54,361 nt of DNA. Origin: an uncultured Collinsella sp. GTDB taxonomy: Bacteria > Actinomycetota > Coriobacteriia > Coriobacteriales > Coriobacteriaceae. Where the stretch lies: NCBI GenBank assembly GCA_900539735.1, contig UQDE01000010.1, positions 1 through 54,361 on the forward strand, given 5' to 3'. Below the pieces are notes generated by a model. That model was not told the DNA's origin, did no database searches, and saw only the letters and a list, made by a program, of their open reading frames with translations. A program made the translations under genes and the position numbers. Below, in pieces: positions 35,663 through 45,060 of this stretch. How positions within the stretch are numbered: position 1 is the first letter of the stretch; the number at the start of each line of letters is the position of its first letter.

Positions 35663-36577
35663 CTAGTGATACAAACCCGGCTGGTAGTGATACTCATTGC
35701 TCACGTGCGGGCACAGCTGCCAAAAGGCGACGGCGCTCGCCGCGGCCACGTTAAGCGAATCGACCCCGTGCGCCATCGGAATGCGCACCGCGTGGTCACA
35801 GCCGGCAATGGTCTTGGCGCCCAAGCCGGCACCCTCGGTACCCATAAAGATTGCCAAGCGGTCAATCTCCTGCAGCACGTGATCGTCCAGCGATACGGAA
35901 TCGTCCGTCAACGCCATAGCGGCACACGAAAAACCGGCATCGTGCAACGCGCTCAGACCATCATGCGGCCACACACGAGCCTCGCTGCCAATGCGCGTCC
36001 ACGGCACCTGAAACACGGTGCCCATGCTCACGCGGGCCGAGCGACGGTACAGCGGGTCGCAGCACGTAGGACTCACCAAAATGCCATCGACGTTCAGCGC
36101 AGCCGCCGAGCGGAAAATCGCGCCGACGTTGGTGTGGTCGACAATGCCCTCGAGCACGCACACGCGCACCGGGCGCTCCCCCGCCGCCTCGACGACGCCG
36201 CCTAAGAACTCGGCTACCGGAATCTGACGCGGGCGACGGAACGCCGCGAGCGCACCGCGCGTCACGTTAAAGCCCGTCAGCTGCTCCATGAGCTCCATGG
36301 AGGCCACGAACACGGGAACCGGACCCGCTCCCTCGCGCACGACAAGCTGGTCAAACAGCGGCATCATCTGGTCGAGCCAGCGCTCGCCCAAAAGAAAGCT
36401 CACCGGCTCATATCCGGCGCGAACCGCACGCTCGATGACCTTGGCACTCTCAGCGATAAAAATGCCCTTCTGCGGCTCCAGCACGCAGCGAAGCTCACGC
36501 TCGGTCAGTCGCACATAGGCATCGAGCCGCTCGTCCTCGAGCGAATCAATTCGCAGAACCTCAACGGCATCAGTCAT
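35663..36577 (-). CDS. SpoU/TrmH-family RNA 2'-O-methyltransferase
   Basis: A 304-residue SPOUT methyltransferase. The knotted SAM fold shows VDHTNVGAIFRSAAALNVDGILVSPTCCDPLYRRSARVSMG (partly), GTEGAGL and IPMAHGVDSLNVAAASAVA. An N-terminal extension (about 1-110) resembles the substrate-binding part of other SpoU proteins. The RNA target cannot be named. Start MTDAV at 36577 was preferred; the longer reading to 36610 has no ribosome binding site. Confidence 0.88.
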   Translation of the reverse strand: MTDAVEVLRIDSLEDERLDAYVRLTERELRCVLEPQKGIFIAESAKVIERAVRAGYEPVSFLLGERWLDQMMPLFDQLVVREGAGPVPVFVASMELMEQLTGFNVTRGALAAFRRPRQIPVAEFLGGVVEAAGERPVRVCVLEGIVDHTNVGAIFRSAAALNVDGILVSPTCCDPLYRRSARVSMGTVFQVPWTRIGSEARVWPHDGLSALHDAGFSCAAMALTDDSVSLDDHVLQEIDRLAIFMGTEGAGLGAKTIAGCDHAVRIPMAHGVDSLNVAAASAVAFWQLCPHVSNEYHYQPGLYH

Positions 36578-36623
36578 AGCAGCCAGCCCGCACCCTTCTT
36601 TACAGCACATCTATACCAAACGA

Positions 36624-36642
36624 GGCGACGCTAAGCGCCGCC
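36624..36642 (-). terminator. Short hairpin after dfrA
   Basis: On the minus strand, GGCGGCGC-TTA-GCGTCGCC forms 8 bp with one G-T. The T tract is weak (CGTTTGG). It probably ends the thyA-dfrA transcript. Confidence 0.5.
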
Positions 36643-36686
36643 CCATGCATTCAATCAACCCGATGATACCGTTCACGCCAGACGAT

Positions 36687-37205
36687 TTACGCCTCAACGC
36701 GATGATACGTCACGAACTCATAATCGACGCCCTCGTCACCCTCACCGGCGGCAATCGTCGCGACCCCGCTACGCTGCGCAATCTCCCACGCGGGATCGGC
36801 GTCCAAGTCGGGAAAGTACGTGTCCACGACATGCACGCAGTGGTTATGAGTGACCTCGGCCTCCACGCAGTACGGCAAAAACTGCCGATAGACATCGCCG
36901 CCACCGATCACCCAGGCAACGGGCTCATCGGCAACCGCAGCGAGCGCTTCGTCAACGCTATGCACCACGTCGACGCCCTCGCGGGTAAAGCCTATATCGC
37001 GCGTAAGCACGATATTGCGGCGGTTCTTGAGAGGACGCCCGCCGGGAAAACTCAGCAGCGTCTTGCGTCCCATGATAACCGGGCAGCCCTTGGTGCAGGC
37101 CACAAAATGGCGCATATCGGCGCGATTGGACACCACCATATCGCCCTCGCAGCCAATACCCCAGTCGTCACACACGGCGACGATGGCAGAAAGCTTACAC
37201 GTCAT
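36687..37205 (-). CDS. dfrA: Dihydrofolate reductase
   Basis: Reduces dihydrofolate to tetrahydrofolate, regenerating the cofactor oxidised by ThyA. The 172 residues carry VAVCDDWGIG, the catalytic-acid region RADMRHFVA, VIMGRKTLLSFPGGRPLKNRRNIVLTRD (partly) and WVIGGGDVYRQFLP. The LPW motif of many DHFRs is MVV here, as in some Clostridia types. It starts 9 nt after the thyA stop, so the two form an operon. A GTG at 37214 is an alternative start. Confidence 0.92.
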   Translation of the reverse strand: MTCKLSAIVAVCDDWGIGCEGDMVVSNRADMRHFVACTKGCPVIMGRKTLLSFPGGRPLKNRRNIVLTRDIGFTREGVDVVHSVDEALAAVADEPVAWVIGGGDVYRQFLPYCVEAEVTHNHCVHVVDTYFPDLDADPAWEIAQRSGVATIAAGEGDEGVDYEFVTYHRVEA

Positions 37206-37214
37206 GCGCGTCAC

Positions 37215-38063
37215 CTACACCGCAATGGGGATGTTCTTGACCTGAGGGCCGTGCTCATAGCCCTCGACGATCAGGTCATCGGTCGTAAACGCATAGAAGT
37301 CATGCACATCGGGGTTGAGCGTTACCTTGGGTGCCGCAAACTGCGGACGCTCGATAAGCTCGCGGACGATATCGACATGACGATCATAGATATGGGCGTC
37401 GGCGATCACGTGCAGCAGCTCACCGGGAATCATATCGACCGACTGCGCGACCATCATCAGCAAAATGGCGTACTGGCACACATTCCAGTTGTTCGCGGCC
37501 AAAATGTCCTGACTGCGCTGGTTGAGAATCATGTTGAGCGTGGGCTTATCGTCCTGCGGGCGCTGCGTGACGTTATACGTCACGCTGTACGCGCACGGAT
37601 ACAGGTGCATCTCGGAAAGGTCGCTAAACACGTACGTGTTGGTCATGATGCGGCGGCTGTACGGCGTATGCTTAAGGTCGTACAGCACGCGGTCCATCTG
37701 GTCAAAGTCGCCCTCGGCATAATGGCTTTTCTGGCCAATTTGGTACCCGTAGGCCTTGCCGATGGAGCCGGTCTCGTCGGCCCACTCGTCCCAGATATGA
37801 CTGTTGAGATCATGCACGTTATTGGACTTCTTTTGATAGATCCACAGGATCTCGTCCATGGCGGACTTGAGCGCCGTACGACGCAGCGTAAGCGCGGGGA
37901 ACTCCTCGCGCAGGTCGTAGCGCGCCGTGACGCCAAAGTTTTTAATGGTATAGGCAGGGGTGCCATCCTCCCACACCGGGCGGACCTTTTGTCCCTCGGT
38001 GGTGGTGCCATGGTCCAAGATATCGCGGCACATGGTTACAAACTGTTGATCAGCCTTGCTCAT
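37215..38063 (-). CDS. thyA: Thymidylate synthase ThyA (divergent form)
   Basis: Methylates dUMP to dTMP with methylenetetrahydrofolate. The 282-residue form has the catalytic Cys in MHLYPCAYSVTYNV, followed by QRSQDILAANNWNVCQYA (Asp and Asn of the dUMP site) and ADAHIYDRHVD. The conserved His right after Pro-Cys (PCH in E. coli) is Ala here. The ATG at 38063 has GGAGGG at 4-5 nt; upstream in-frame codons to 38378 are not conserved. Directly followed by dfrA. Confidence 0.9.
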   Translation of the reverse strand: MSKADQQFVTMCRDILDHGTTTEGQKVRPVWEDGTPAYTIKNFGVTARYDLREEFPALTLRRTALKSAMDEILWIYQKKSNNVHDLNSHIWDEWADETGSIGKAYGYQIGQKSHYAEGDFDQMDRVLYDLKHTPYSRRIMTNTYVFSDLSEMHLYPCAYSVTYNVTQRPQDDKPTLNMILNQRSQDILAANNWNVCQYAILLMMVAQSVDMIPGELLHVIADAHIYDRHVDIVRELIERPQFAAPKVTLNPDVHDFYAFTTDDLIVEGYEHGPQVKNIPIAV

Positions 38064-38150
38064 TGACCCTCCTGTCAGTCGCCTACAAGCGAGATTCATT
38101 GTAGCCCAGGCGCACGCGGCCCCACAGCCCAAACATAAGCCCTCATTTTC

Positions 38151-38215
38151 TGACATATGACAGAAATTCCTTGCGCAAAACCGCACGTCCGCTATTCTAT
38201 TGTTGACATATGTCA
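38151..38215 (+). promoter_or_regulatory. Promoter flanked by two palindromic operator-like sites
   Basis: TGACATATGACA (38151-38162) and the perfect palindrome TGACATATGTCA (38204-38215) lie 53 bp apart, start to start. Between them is a good promoter: TTGCGC (38171-38176), 16 nt, TATTCT (38193-38198). The second site would lie at or near the transcription start, a repressor position. The DUF134 fusion gene begins 14 nt downstream, so autoregulation is possible; the binding protein is unknown. Confidence 0.65.
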
Positions 38216-38229
38216 GATTTGGAGAGTGC

Positions 38230-38994
38230 ATGGCAGGAAGACGCGAAAAATTGCGCCGCGTCGGGATCATCCCCGAATATCGCGGTTTTACCCCCGATGG
38301 CCTGGCGAGTGGCGATGCCATCGACATGACGGTCGACGAACTCGAGGTCCTGCGCCTGTGCGACCTGGAGGGCCTCAATCAGGAGGCCGTCGCCCTGCAC
38401 ATGGGCGTCGCACGAGCCACGGTGGCGGCCATTAGCAGTCGCGCGCATCGCAAGGTGGCAAACGCGCTGGTCAACGGGCGAGCACTTATCATCGAAGGTG
38501 GCAATATCGCGTACTCCCCCATCGCCACGACGACGGCCGCATGGCCAGCAAAGGAGGTCGACACCATGAGGGTGGCAACCACGTACGACAACGGCAACAT
38601 CTTTATGCACTTTGGCCGCAGCGAGCAGTTCAAGATCTACGACATTCAGGACGGCAAGGTGCTCAACGAGCAGGTCGTGGGCACCGGCGGCACCGGTCAC
38701 GGCGCCCTGGCGGGCCTGCTCGCCAACGGCGGCGTGGACACGCTCATCTGCGGCGGCATCGGCGGCGGCGCTATCAACGCGCTGGCTCAAGCCGGCATCA
38801 CGGTATACGCAGGCGCCCAGGGCAGCTGCGATGCTTGCGTCGAGGCCCTTATCGCCGGTACGCTCGCACAGAACGGCGAGGCCACGTGCGGCCGCCACGG
38901 CCATGACCACGAGCACGCCCATGAGCACGGCGAATCCTGTGGTTGCCACAGCCATCACGAGCACGAGGGCCACGAGGGCTGCGGCTGCCACTAA
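38230..38994 (+). CDS. DUF134 helix-turn-helix fused to dinitrogenase iron-molybdenum cofactor domain
   Basis: A 254-residue protein with three parts. Residues 1-105 are DUF134 (DNA-binding like: MTVDELEVLRLCDLEGLNQEAVALHMGVARATVAAI, in parts). Residues about 112-215 are a NifX/NifB-C-like DiNase_FeMo-Co domain (MRVATTYDNGNIFMHFGRSEQFKIYDI, GGIGGGAINALAQAG). Residues 216-254 are rich in His and Cys (HGHDHEHAHEHGE, CGCHSHHEHEGHEGCGCH), a metal-binding tail. Family members are often two adjacent genes; here they are one. No nitrogenase genes are present, so a metal-sensing or Fe-S role is more likely. Confidence 0.85.
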   Translation: MAGRREKLRRVGIIPEYRGFTPDGLASGDAIDMTVDELEVLRLCDLEGLNQEAVALHMGVARATVAAISSRAHRKVANALVNGRALIIEGGNIAYSPIATTTAAWPAKEVDTMRVATTYDNGNIFMHFGRSEQFKIYDIQDGKVLNEQVVGTGGTGHGALAGLLANGGVDTLICGGIGGGAINALAQAGITVYAGAQGSCDACVEALIAGTLAQNGEATCGRHGHDHEHAHEHGESCGCHSHHEHEGHEGCGCH

Positions 38995-39050
38995 CGGCAC
39001 ATACCCCGGCGCCAGCACGCTTCCGCGCGTGCGACAACCTGCGAACGAAC

Positions 39051-39090
39051 GGCGAAGGTCGCCCGGAGTACCATCCAGGCGGCCTTCGCC
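39051..39090. terminator. Hairpin between convergent genes
   Basis: GGCGAAGGTCGCC (39051-39063) pairs with GGCGGCCTTCGCC (39078-39090) over 13 bp with one G-T. No T run is present. It lies 57 nt past the fusion-gene stop and 20 nt past the ffh stop, and may end both transcripts. Confidence 0.55.
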
Positions 39091-39110
39091 ATACTCGACT
39101 CAACCAGCCG

Positions 39111-40586
39111 TTACTTCTTATTACGCATCTGCGCTTCCATCTGGCGCAGTAGGTCCATATCGGACTTAGGGCCGCCCGTTCCCAGGCCGCCCATGCCGCC
39201 CAGGCCCATGGCATCCAGACCGGGAATATTGGGCATGCGCATCTTCTTGCCCTTCTTACCCTTCTTGCCCTTCTTGCCGCCGGCCTGAGCCTGATTGGCC
39301 ATCGTGCGCATGCGGCCCATCATCTTATTCATCTCGCCCCACTGCTTCATAAGGCTATTGACCTCGGTGGGGGTCACGCCGGCGCCCTTGGCGATACGCG
39401 CGCGACGCTGGCCGTTGATGATAGAGGGACGCAGGCGCTCCTCCTTGGTCATCGACATGATGATGGCCTCGTTCTTGTCGAAGATGCCCTCGTCCAGGTT
39501 GCCGCCCATCTGGTTGAGCGCGCGCTGGCCGCCGGGGAGCATACCCAGGATGCCCTTCATGCCGCCCATCTTCTTGACGGCCTTCATCTGGTCGAGCATG
39601 TCGTTCATGGTAAAGCCCTCACGCAGCATACGTTCGGCAGCCTCGAGCTGCTCGGCGTCGGCCGCCTCCTGGGCCTTCTCGATGATGCCGACAACATCGC
39701 CCATACCCAGAATGCGCTTGGCCATGCGATCGGGATAGAACGGCTCCAGCGAATCGGGTTTCTCGCCCATACTCACGAACTTGATGGGCTTGCCGGTCAC
39801 CTGGCGCACGGAAAGCGCACCGCCGCCACGAGCATCGCCGTCGAGCTTAGAGATGATCACGCCGTCAAAGTCAGTGCGCTCGGCGAAGGTCGAGACGACG
39901 TTGACGATATCCTGGCCAGTCATGGCATCGACGACCATCAGCACCTGATCGGGCTTGACGGCCTTCTTGATGTCCACGGCCTCCTGCATCATCTGCTCGT
40001 CGATCTGCAGACGACCGGCGGTATCGACGATGACCACGTCGCGCAGGTGGTCGACGGCCTCCTGGATGGCGCCCTTGGCGATGTCGACCGGATGTTCGCC
40101 GTCGCCGCGGAAGACCGGCACGCCGATCTCTCCACCGAGTGTGGCCAACTGGTCGGCAGCGGCAGGACGGTAGACGTCGCACGCGGCGAGCAGCGGCGAG
40201 CGGCCATGCTTCTTGAGCAGGTAGGCCAGCTTTACGGCCGCCGTGGTCTTACCGGAGCCCTGCAGGCCCACGAGCATGATGACATTGGGAATGCGGTTGC
40301 TAAAGACAAGCTTGCTCTCGGTGGAGCCGAGCATCTCGGTAAGCTCGTCGAGCACGATCTTGACGACGTTTTGCGCCGGCGACAGCGACTCCATGACCTC
40401 GGCGGTCATGCAGCGCTCCTTGGTCTTAGCGACAAACTCCTTGACGACCTTGAAGTTGACGTCGGCCTCGAGCAGCGCCATACGGATATCGCGCATGGCC
40501 GAGGTGATATCGGCCTCGGTCAGCTTGCCCTTGCCGCGCAGGCGGTCAAATGTGTCGTTGAGGCGATCGCTCAGAGAATCAAACAC
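39111..40586 (-). CDS. ffh: Signal recognition particle protein Ffh
   Basis: The SRP54 GTPase that binds 4.5S RNA and signal sequences for co-translational membrane targeting. The 491 residues have an N domain, a G domain with GLQGSGKTTAAVKLA and DTAGRL, and an M domain with methionine-rich segments. A Lys/Gly-rich stretch (GGKKGKKGKKGKK) precedes the C terminus. It is the last gene of the long run that starts at 53982. Confidence 0.96.
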   Translation of the reverse strand: MFDSLSDRLNDTFDRLRGKGKLTEADITSAMRDIRMALLEADVNFKVVKEFVAKTKERCMTAEVMESLSPAQNVVKIVLDELTEMLGSTESKLVFSNRIPNVIMLVGLQGSGKTTAAVKLAYLLKKHGRSPLLAACDVYRPAAADQLATLGGEIGVPVFRGDGEHPVDIAKGAIQEAVDHLRDVVIVDTAGRLQIDEQMMQEAVDIKKAVKPDQVLMVVDAMTGQDIVNVVSTFAERTDFDGVIISKLDGDARGGGALSVRQVTGKPIKFVSMGEKPDSLEPFYPDRMAKRILGMGDVVGIIEKAQEAADAEQLEAAERMLREGFTMNDMLDQMKAVKKMGGMKGILGMLPGGQRALNQMGGNLDEGIFDKNEAIIMSMTKEERLRPSIINGQRRARIAKGAGVTPTEVNSLMKQWGEMNKMMGRMRTMANQAQAGGKKGKKGKKGKKMRMPNIPGLDAMGLGGMGGLGTGGPKSDMDLLRQMEAQMRNKK

Positions 40587-40596
40587 TAGTCACTCC

Positions 40597-41514
40597 TTAA
40601 TTGGACTCGCCCACCAGGGCGCGGCAGAAATCTTTGGCATTGAACTCCTGCAGGTCATCGACCTGCTCGCCCACGCCGATGCGCAGGATGGGAAGCTTGA
40701 GCTTCTCGGCCACGGCCATGGCGATACCGCCCTTTGCCGTGCCGTCGAGCTTTGTCATGATAATACCGTCCAGGCCAAGCGCCTCGTTAAACTCGAGCGC
40801 CTGGTTGAGGCCGTTTTGGCCCGTTGCGGCATCGATCACGAGCACGACATAGACGGGCATGGGGCCGGCGGCCATATTGGCGGCGCGCTTGCGGGTCACA
40901 TTGACCACCTTGGCAAGCTCGCGCATGAGCTCGGGGCTCGTGTGCAGACGACCGGCGGTATCGATGAGCACCAGGTCGCTGCCGCGCTTGTCGGCCTCGT
41001 CGAGCACGTCGTAGCAAACACTTGCCGGGTCGGAGCCGCGGTCGCGCTTGATGACGGGGACGCCAGCGCGCTGACCCCACACATCGAGCTGCTCGATAGC
41101 GGCAGCGCGGAAGGTATCGGCCGAACCGATCACGACGTTCTTGCCGCGGGAGGCCATGGCGCTCGCGATCTTACCGACCGTCGTGGTCTTGCCGGCACCG
41201 TTAATGCCCACAAACAGCACGCAGCTCGGCGTATCGGAGAACGGATCGCGCTCGATGGGCACAAAGTGCTGCTCAAGCTGCTCGGCCAGGGCACGGCGAA
41301 GCTGTGGAGCGGTCTTGAGGTTCTTCTTGGCCGCGGCATCGCGCAGGTCATCGGAGACCTGAATGGCGATCTCGGCGCCCATGTCACCCATGACGAGGGT
41401 GTCCTCCAGGTCCTCCCAAAAATCCTCGTCGACCTCACCGCCAAAGTAGAAGACCTCGTTGAGGGCCTCGCGGCTTCGCTCAAGTCCGCGCGAGAGAGCA
41501 TCGAAGAATCCCAT
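40597..41514 (-). CDS. ftsY: SRP receptor FtsY
   Basis: The membrane-associated GTPase that docks the SRP-ribosome complex. Its 305 residues contain GINGAGKTTTVGKIA, DTFRAAAIEQL, DTAGRLHTSPELM and TKLDGTAKGG. It lacks the long acidic A domain of E. coli FtsY, as in many Gram-positives. Its ATG overlaps the smc stop (TAATG). Ten bases separate it from ffh. Confidence 0.95.
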   Translation of the reverse strand: MGFFDALSRGLERSREALNEVFYFGGEVDEDFWEDLEDTLVMGDMGAEIAIQVSDDLRDAAAKKNLKTAPQLRRALAEQLEQHFVPIERDPFSDTPSCVLFVGINGAGKTTTVGKIASAMASRGKNVVIGSADTFRAAAIEQLDVWGQRAGVPVIKRDRGSDPASVCYDVLDEADKRGSDLVLIDTAGRLHTSPELMRELAKVVNVTRKRAANMAAGPMPVYVVLVIDAATGQNGLNQALEFNEALGLDGIIMTKLDGTAKGGIAMAVAEKLKLPILRIGVGEQVDDLQEFNAKDFCRALVGESN

Positions 41515-44500
41515 TATGCATTCACGACCTTTCCGGTTTCGCGATCGAGTTTTTGCGAGACGACGCGACTGACGCCGTCGGCTTGCATCGAGACGCCATA
41601 GAGGACGTCAGCGTCCTCCATAGTACGGCGCTGATGCGAAATGACCAAGAGCTGCGTATCGGAACGCAACACATCGAGCGCGCCGATGAGCTTGGACAGG
41701 TTGGCGTCATCGAGTGCCGCCTCGACCTCGTCCAGCACATAGAACGGCACCGTGCGCGTGCGGTACACAGCAAAGAGGAGGGCGAGCGCCGTCAGGCTCT
41801 TCTCGCCGCCCGACATGAGCATCATCTTGGTGATGCGCTTGCCGCGCGGCTGCGCCACGACCTCGATACCCGTCTCGGCAGGATGCTCGGGATCGGTCAT
41901 CTCCAGATGAGCCTGGCCGCCCGGGAAGAGCATAGCGAAGATCTCGCGGAAGTTCGCGTCGACCTTCTCAAACGTCACCAGGAAGGCCTTCCGCATCTTG
42001 CGATCAATGGCCACCGTGATCTTGGTGAGCGCCTTGCGCGCGCTCTCCAGATCGGCCAGCTGCTCCTCGATGTAGTCGGCGCGGCGCTTGAGCTGCTCGT
42101 ACTCCTCCATGGCAACTTGGTTAACGGGACCAAGGTTGTTGATCTGGCGCACAAGCTGGTTGAGTTCGCGCTCGGCGGCATCGCGGTCCGTGGGCGCCGG
42201 AAGCATGAGCGCTTCCTCGAGCACCGTCGTGCCATCGGCGGTAATGGCCTTGATGGCAGCCTCGACCTGCACCTCGAGCTTGCCACGCGCGACCTTGAAC
42301 TCGTTTTGCGTGGCGGAGGCGGTATCGACCCGCTCCTTAGCGTGGGCAACCTCTGCCTTGGCATCCTCGATGGTCTTCTTGAGCGAAGCGGAGTCCGCCT
42401 CCTCCAGAGAGGCCTGGTCACGCAGGCGCGCTGCCCAATCCGACGCGCGTTCCAACAGGGCAGAATAGCGTTCGTGCATGGGGTCGACGCGCAGGCGTAG
42501 CAGCTCGAGCGAGCGCGAAGCCTGGCGTGTTCCGCGGATACGACGGTCGATGCCCTCAAGACGATGCTCCAGATCGGGCACGCGGCCCTTCAGCGAACGC
42601 AGGCGTTCGCTCGTCTGGGCTAGGCGAACCTTGGCGTCGGCGAGCTTGCCGGCAGCCTCGGAATCGTCACGGCGAACGCGGTCGAGTTCGTCGTTGGCCT
42701 CGGCAATCTGCAACCCCAGATTGCTTGCCTGCGCGCGAGCCTCGTCACGCGAACGGGTGAGCTCGTCAACGCGCGGGCGCGCAGCGCGAACGGCTTCGGA
42801 GGCCTGCTCGCGGCGCTTGGAGATGCGCACGCGCTCGACCTCGGCATTGTTGGCGCTTTGCTCCAAGCGGCCGATCTCGGAGAGCAGCGAGCGGCGCTCG
42901 CCCTCAAGACGGGCGATCTCGCCGGCGGCATCGCCCTCAGCGGCACGCGCTTCCTCAACGGCCGCATTGGCCTCAACGACCTGGCCTGACACATGTTCAA
43001 ACACAGCGGCCAAATCGGGCTCAAGCCCCTCGAGCTCACGGATGCGGCGCTTGCGCTCCAAGGCACCCGAAGCCTCGCCGGCATCAAGCCCCACGCGCAC
43101 CAGGCCGCCGCAGGCGACGCGGGCGCCATCGGGGGTCACGTAAGTCACGCCTTCAACGACCGGCGCCGACAGCGCGGCAGCAAGATCGTCCACGACGTAA
43201 TAGCCGCCGAGCAACGCCTCGACGACGGGACCGTAGCCTGCGCGTACGGACAGACGATCAACCAGACGGGTACCGGCAGCGCCCTCAGCGGCGGTAGAGC
43301 CGCTCACGTCGCGCGCCACCAGCAGTGCCTCGCCCGAGGCCTTCTTCTGGTCCAGAGCGGCACGACTGGCACGCTCAAGCGCAGACGTATCGTCGAACAG
43401 AAGCGCATCGATATCGCCGGCGAGCAATTGCTCAACCAGGCCCTCAAGCTCGCGCGGGGCTTCGAGCACATCGCCCAGGCGACCCGTTACGTCATCGCCC
43501 AGCGCACCCACCAGACGGCTCACGAGCGGCGAGCTGTCGGCCATGCGCGCATCAAGCTTCTTTTGGCTGGCAAGCTCCGAGCGCACCTCGGACAGCTTGT
43601 TGCGTGCCTCGCTCTCGCGGGCACGCAAGTCCTTCAGGGCCGCACGGGCGACCTCGGTGGCCTCACGCGCATCGACCTGAGCCCGGCGCGCTTCCTCAAG
43701 AGCGCCCTCAAGCTCCTCGGCGCGGTCGTGACGGCTCTCGAGCGAGGCCGTGACCTCCTCGAGCTGTTCATCGATCTGCTCCAGGCGCGAGGCATACATG
43801 TTGTCCTCGACCTCGGCATTGGAAAGCGAATCCTTCACCTTGGCGAGCTCGAGCGCGGCGTTATCGGCCACGCGCTGCACATCGCGTTGCTCACGCGTAA
43901 GCTGCGAAATCTGATTGTCGAGCGCCACGCGCCGCTCGTGGAGCTCAGCGGCGGCAGGACCAGCGGCGTCAACGTCCTCCTGGGCCTGCATATGCGCGCC
44001 GGTCACTTCCTCAAGCTGCGCACGCGCGTCCTCGAGCTCCTCGACCACGCGACGACGCTGATGCTCGGAGCTCGAAATCTGCCCGCGCATGTCAGACAGG
44101 CGCGACACCATGTTGTGGCCCTTTTCCTCGAGCAAGCGCATGTCGGAGTTAATGCGGCCGACCACATCTTGCATATGACGGCGCTGCTCGCCTAGGTCGC
44201 CCACAAACAGGCCCTTTTCCTCGAGCATGACCTGGAGCTTCTCGAGCTCGCGCTCCTTTTCGCCCAAGCGGTACTGCGCAAGCTCAAGCTCGGCCGCGCC
44301 CTCTTTGGAGCGGATCTCCAGGTCGTTCCACTGCGACTGCAGCGAACGCAGCTCGTCGACAGCCAGCATCTGCGTAAGCTCGTTCGCGCGCGAGGACAGC
44401 TCTTTGTACTTGCGCGCGCGATCGACCTGACGCTCCAGCGGTCGCAGCTGACGGGCGATCTCCTTATTGATGTCGCGGGCACGCATCAGGTGCTCGTCCA

Positions 44501-45050
44501 TCGACTTAATCTTATTGAGCGCACGCTCCTTGCGGCGCTTGTGCTTGGAGATGCCGGCGGCCTCCTCGATAAGGGCGCGGCGCTCCTCGGGGCGGCTCTG
44601 CAAAATGGCGTCGAGCTTGCCCTGGCTGATGATGGAATGCGTATCCTTGCCCAGGCCCGAATCGTGCAGGATGTCCTGAATGTCCATCAGGCGGCACGGA
44701 CTCGAATTGATGAGGTACTCGCTTTCGCCCGAGCGGTACATGCGACGGGTGATGGCGACCTCGTCAAAATCGACAGGCAGCATATGGTCCGAGTTATCGA
44801 GCACCAGCGTGACCTCGGCAACACCCACCGGCTTGCGCGCCGACGAGCCCGAGAAGATAACATCCTCCATGGCCTGGCCGCGCAGCTGCTTGGCGCTCTG
44901 CTCGCCCAGGACCCACAGAATCGAGTCGGAGATGTTCGATTTTCCCGAGCCGTTGGGACCGACGATGACGGTCAGGCCCGGCTCAAACGTCATATGGGCG
45001 CGGTCGGCAAACGACTTGAACCCTTTGAGCGTGAGGGACTTGAGATACAC
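41514..45050 (-). CDS. smc: Chromosome segregation protein Smc
   Basis: An SMC-family ATPase that compacts and resolves chromosomes with ScpAB. The 1178 residues have Walker A GPNGSGKSN (31-39), two long coiled coils rich in Glu/Arg/Ala, a central hinge near residues 510-660, and C-terminal signature LMSGGEKSLTALALLFAVYR with Walker B YVLDEVEAALDD. The rnc-smc-ftsY-ffh order matches Bacillus. No scpA or scpB is in the window. Confidence 0.96.
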   Translation of the reverse strand: MYLKSLTLKGFKSFADRAHMTFEPGLTVIVGPNGSGKSNISDSILWVLGEQSAKQLRGQAMEDVIFSGSSARKPVGVAEVTLVLDNSDHMLPVDFDEVAITRRMYRSGESEYLINSSPCRLMDIQDILHDSGLGKDTHSIISQGKLDAILQSRPEERRALIEEAAGISKHKRRKERALNKIKSMDEHLMRARDINKEIARQLRPLERQVDRARKYKELSSRANELTQMLAVDELRSLQSQWNDLEIRSKEGAAELELAQYRLGEKERELEKLQVMLEEKGLFVGDLGEQRRHMQDVVGRINSDMRLLEEKGHNMVSRLSDMRGQISSSEHQRRRVVEELEDARAQLEEVTGAHMQAQEDVDAAGPAAAELHERRVALDNQISQLTREQRDVQRVADNAALELAKVKDSLSNAEVEDNMYASRLEQIDEQLEEVTASLESRHDRAEELEGALEEARRAQVDAREATEVARAALKDLRARESEARNKLSEVRSELASQKKLDARMADSSPLVSRLVGALGDDVTGRLGDVLEAPRELEGLVEQLLAGDIDALLFDDTSALERASRAALDQKKASGEALLVARDVSGSTAAEGAAGTRLVDRLSVRAGYGPVVEALLGGYYVVDDLAAALSAPVVEGVTYVTPDGARVACGGLVRVGLDAGEASGALERKRRIRELEGLEPDLAAVFEHVSGQVVEANAAVEEARAAEGDAAGEIARLEGERRSLLSEIGRLEQSANNAEVERVRISKRREQASEAVRAARPRVDELTRSRDEARAQASNLGLQIAEANDELDRVRRDDSEAAGKLADAKVRLAQTSERLRSLKGRVPDLEHRLEGIDRRIRGTRQASRSLELLRLRVDPMHERYSALLERASDWAARLRDQASLEEADSASLKKTIEDAKAEVAHAKERVDTASATQNEFKVARGKLEVQVEAAIKAITADGTTVLEEALMLPAPTDRDAAERELNQLVRQINNLGPVNQVAMEEYEQLKRRADYIEEQLADLESARKALTKITVAIDRKMRKAFLVTFEKVDANFREIFAMLFPGGQAHLEMTDPEHPAETGIEVVAQPRGKRITKMMLMSGGEKSLTALALLFAVYRTRTVPFYVLDEVEAALDDANLSKLIGALDVLRSDTQLLVISHQRRTMEDADVLYGVSMQADGVSRVVSQKLDRETGKVVNA

Positions 45051-45060
45051 GGTTCCTCGC

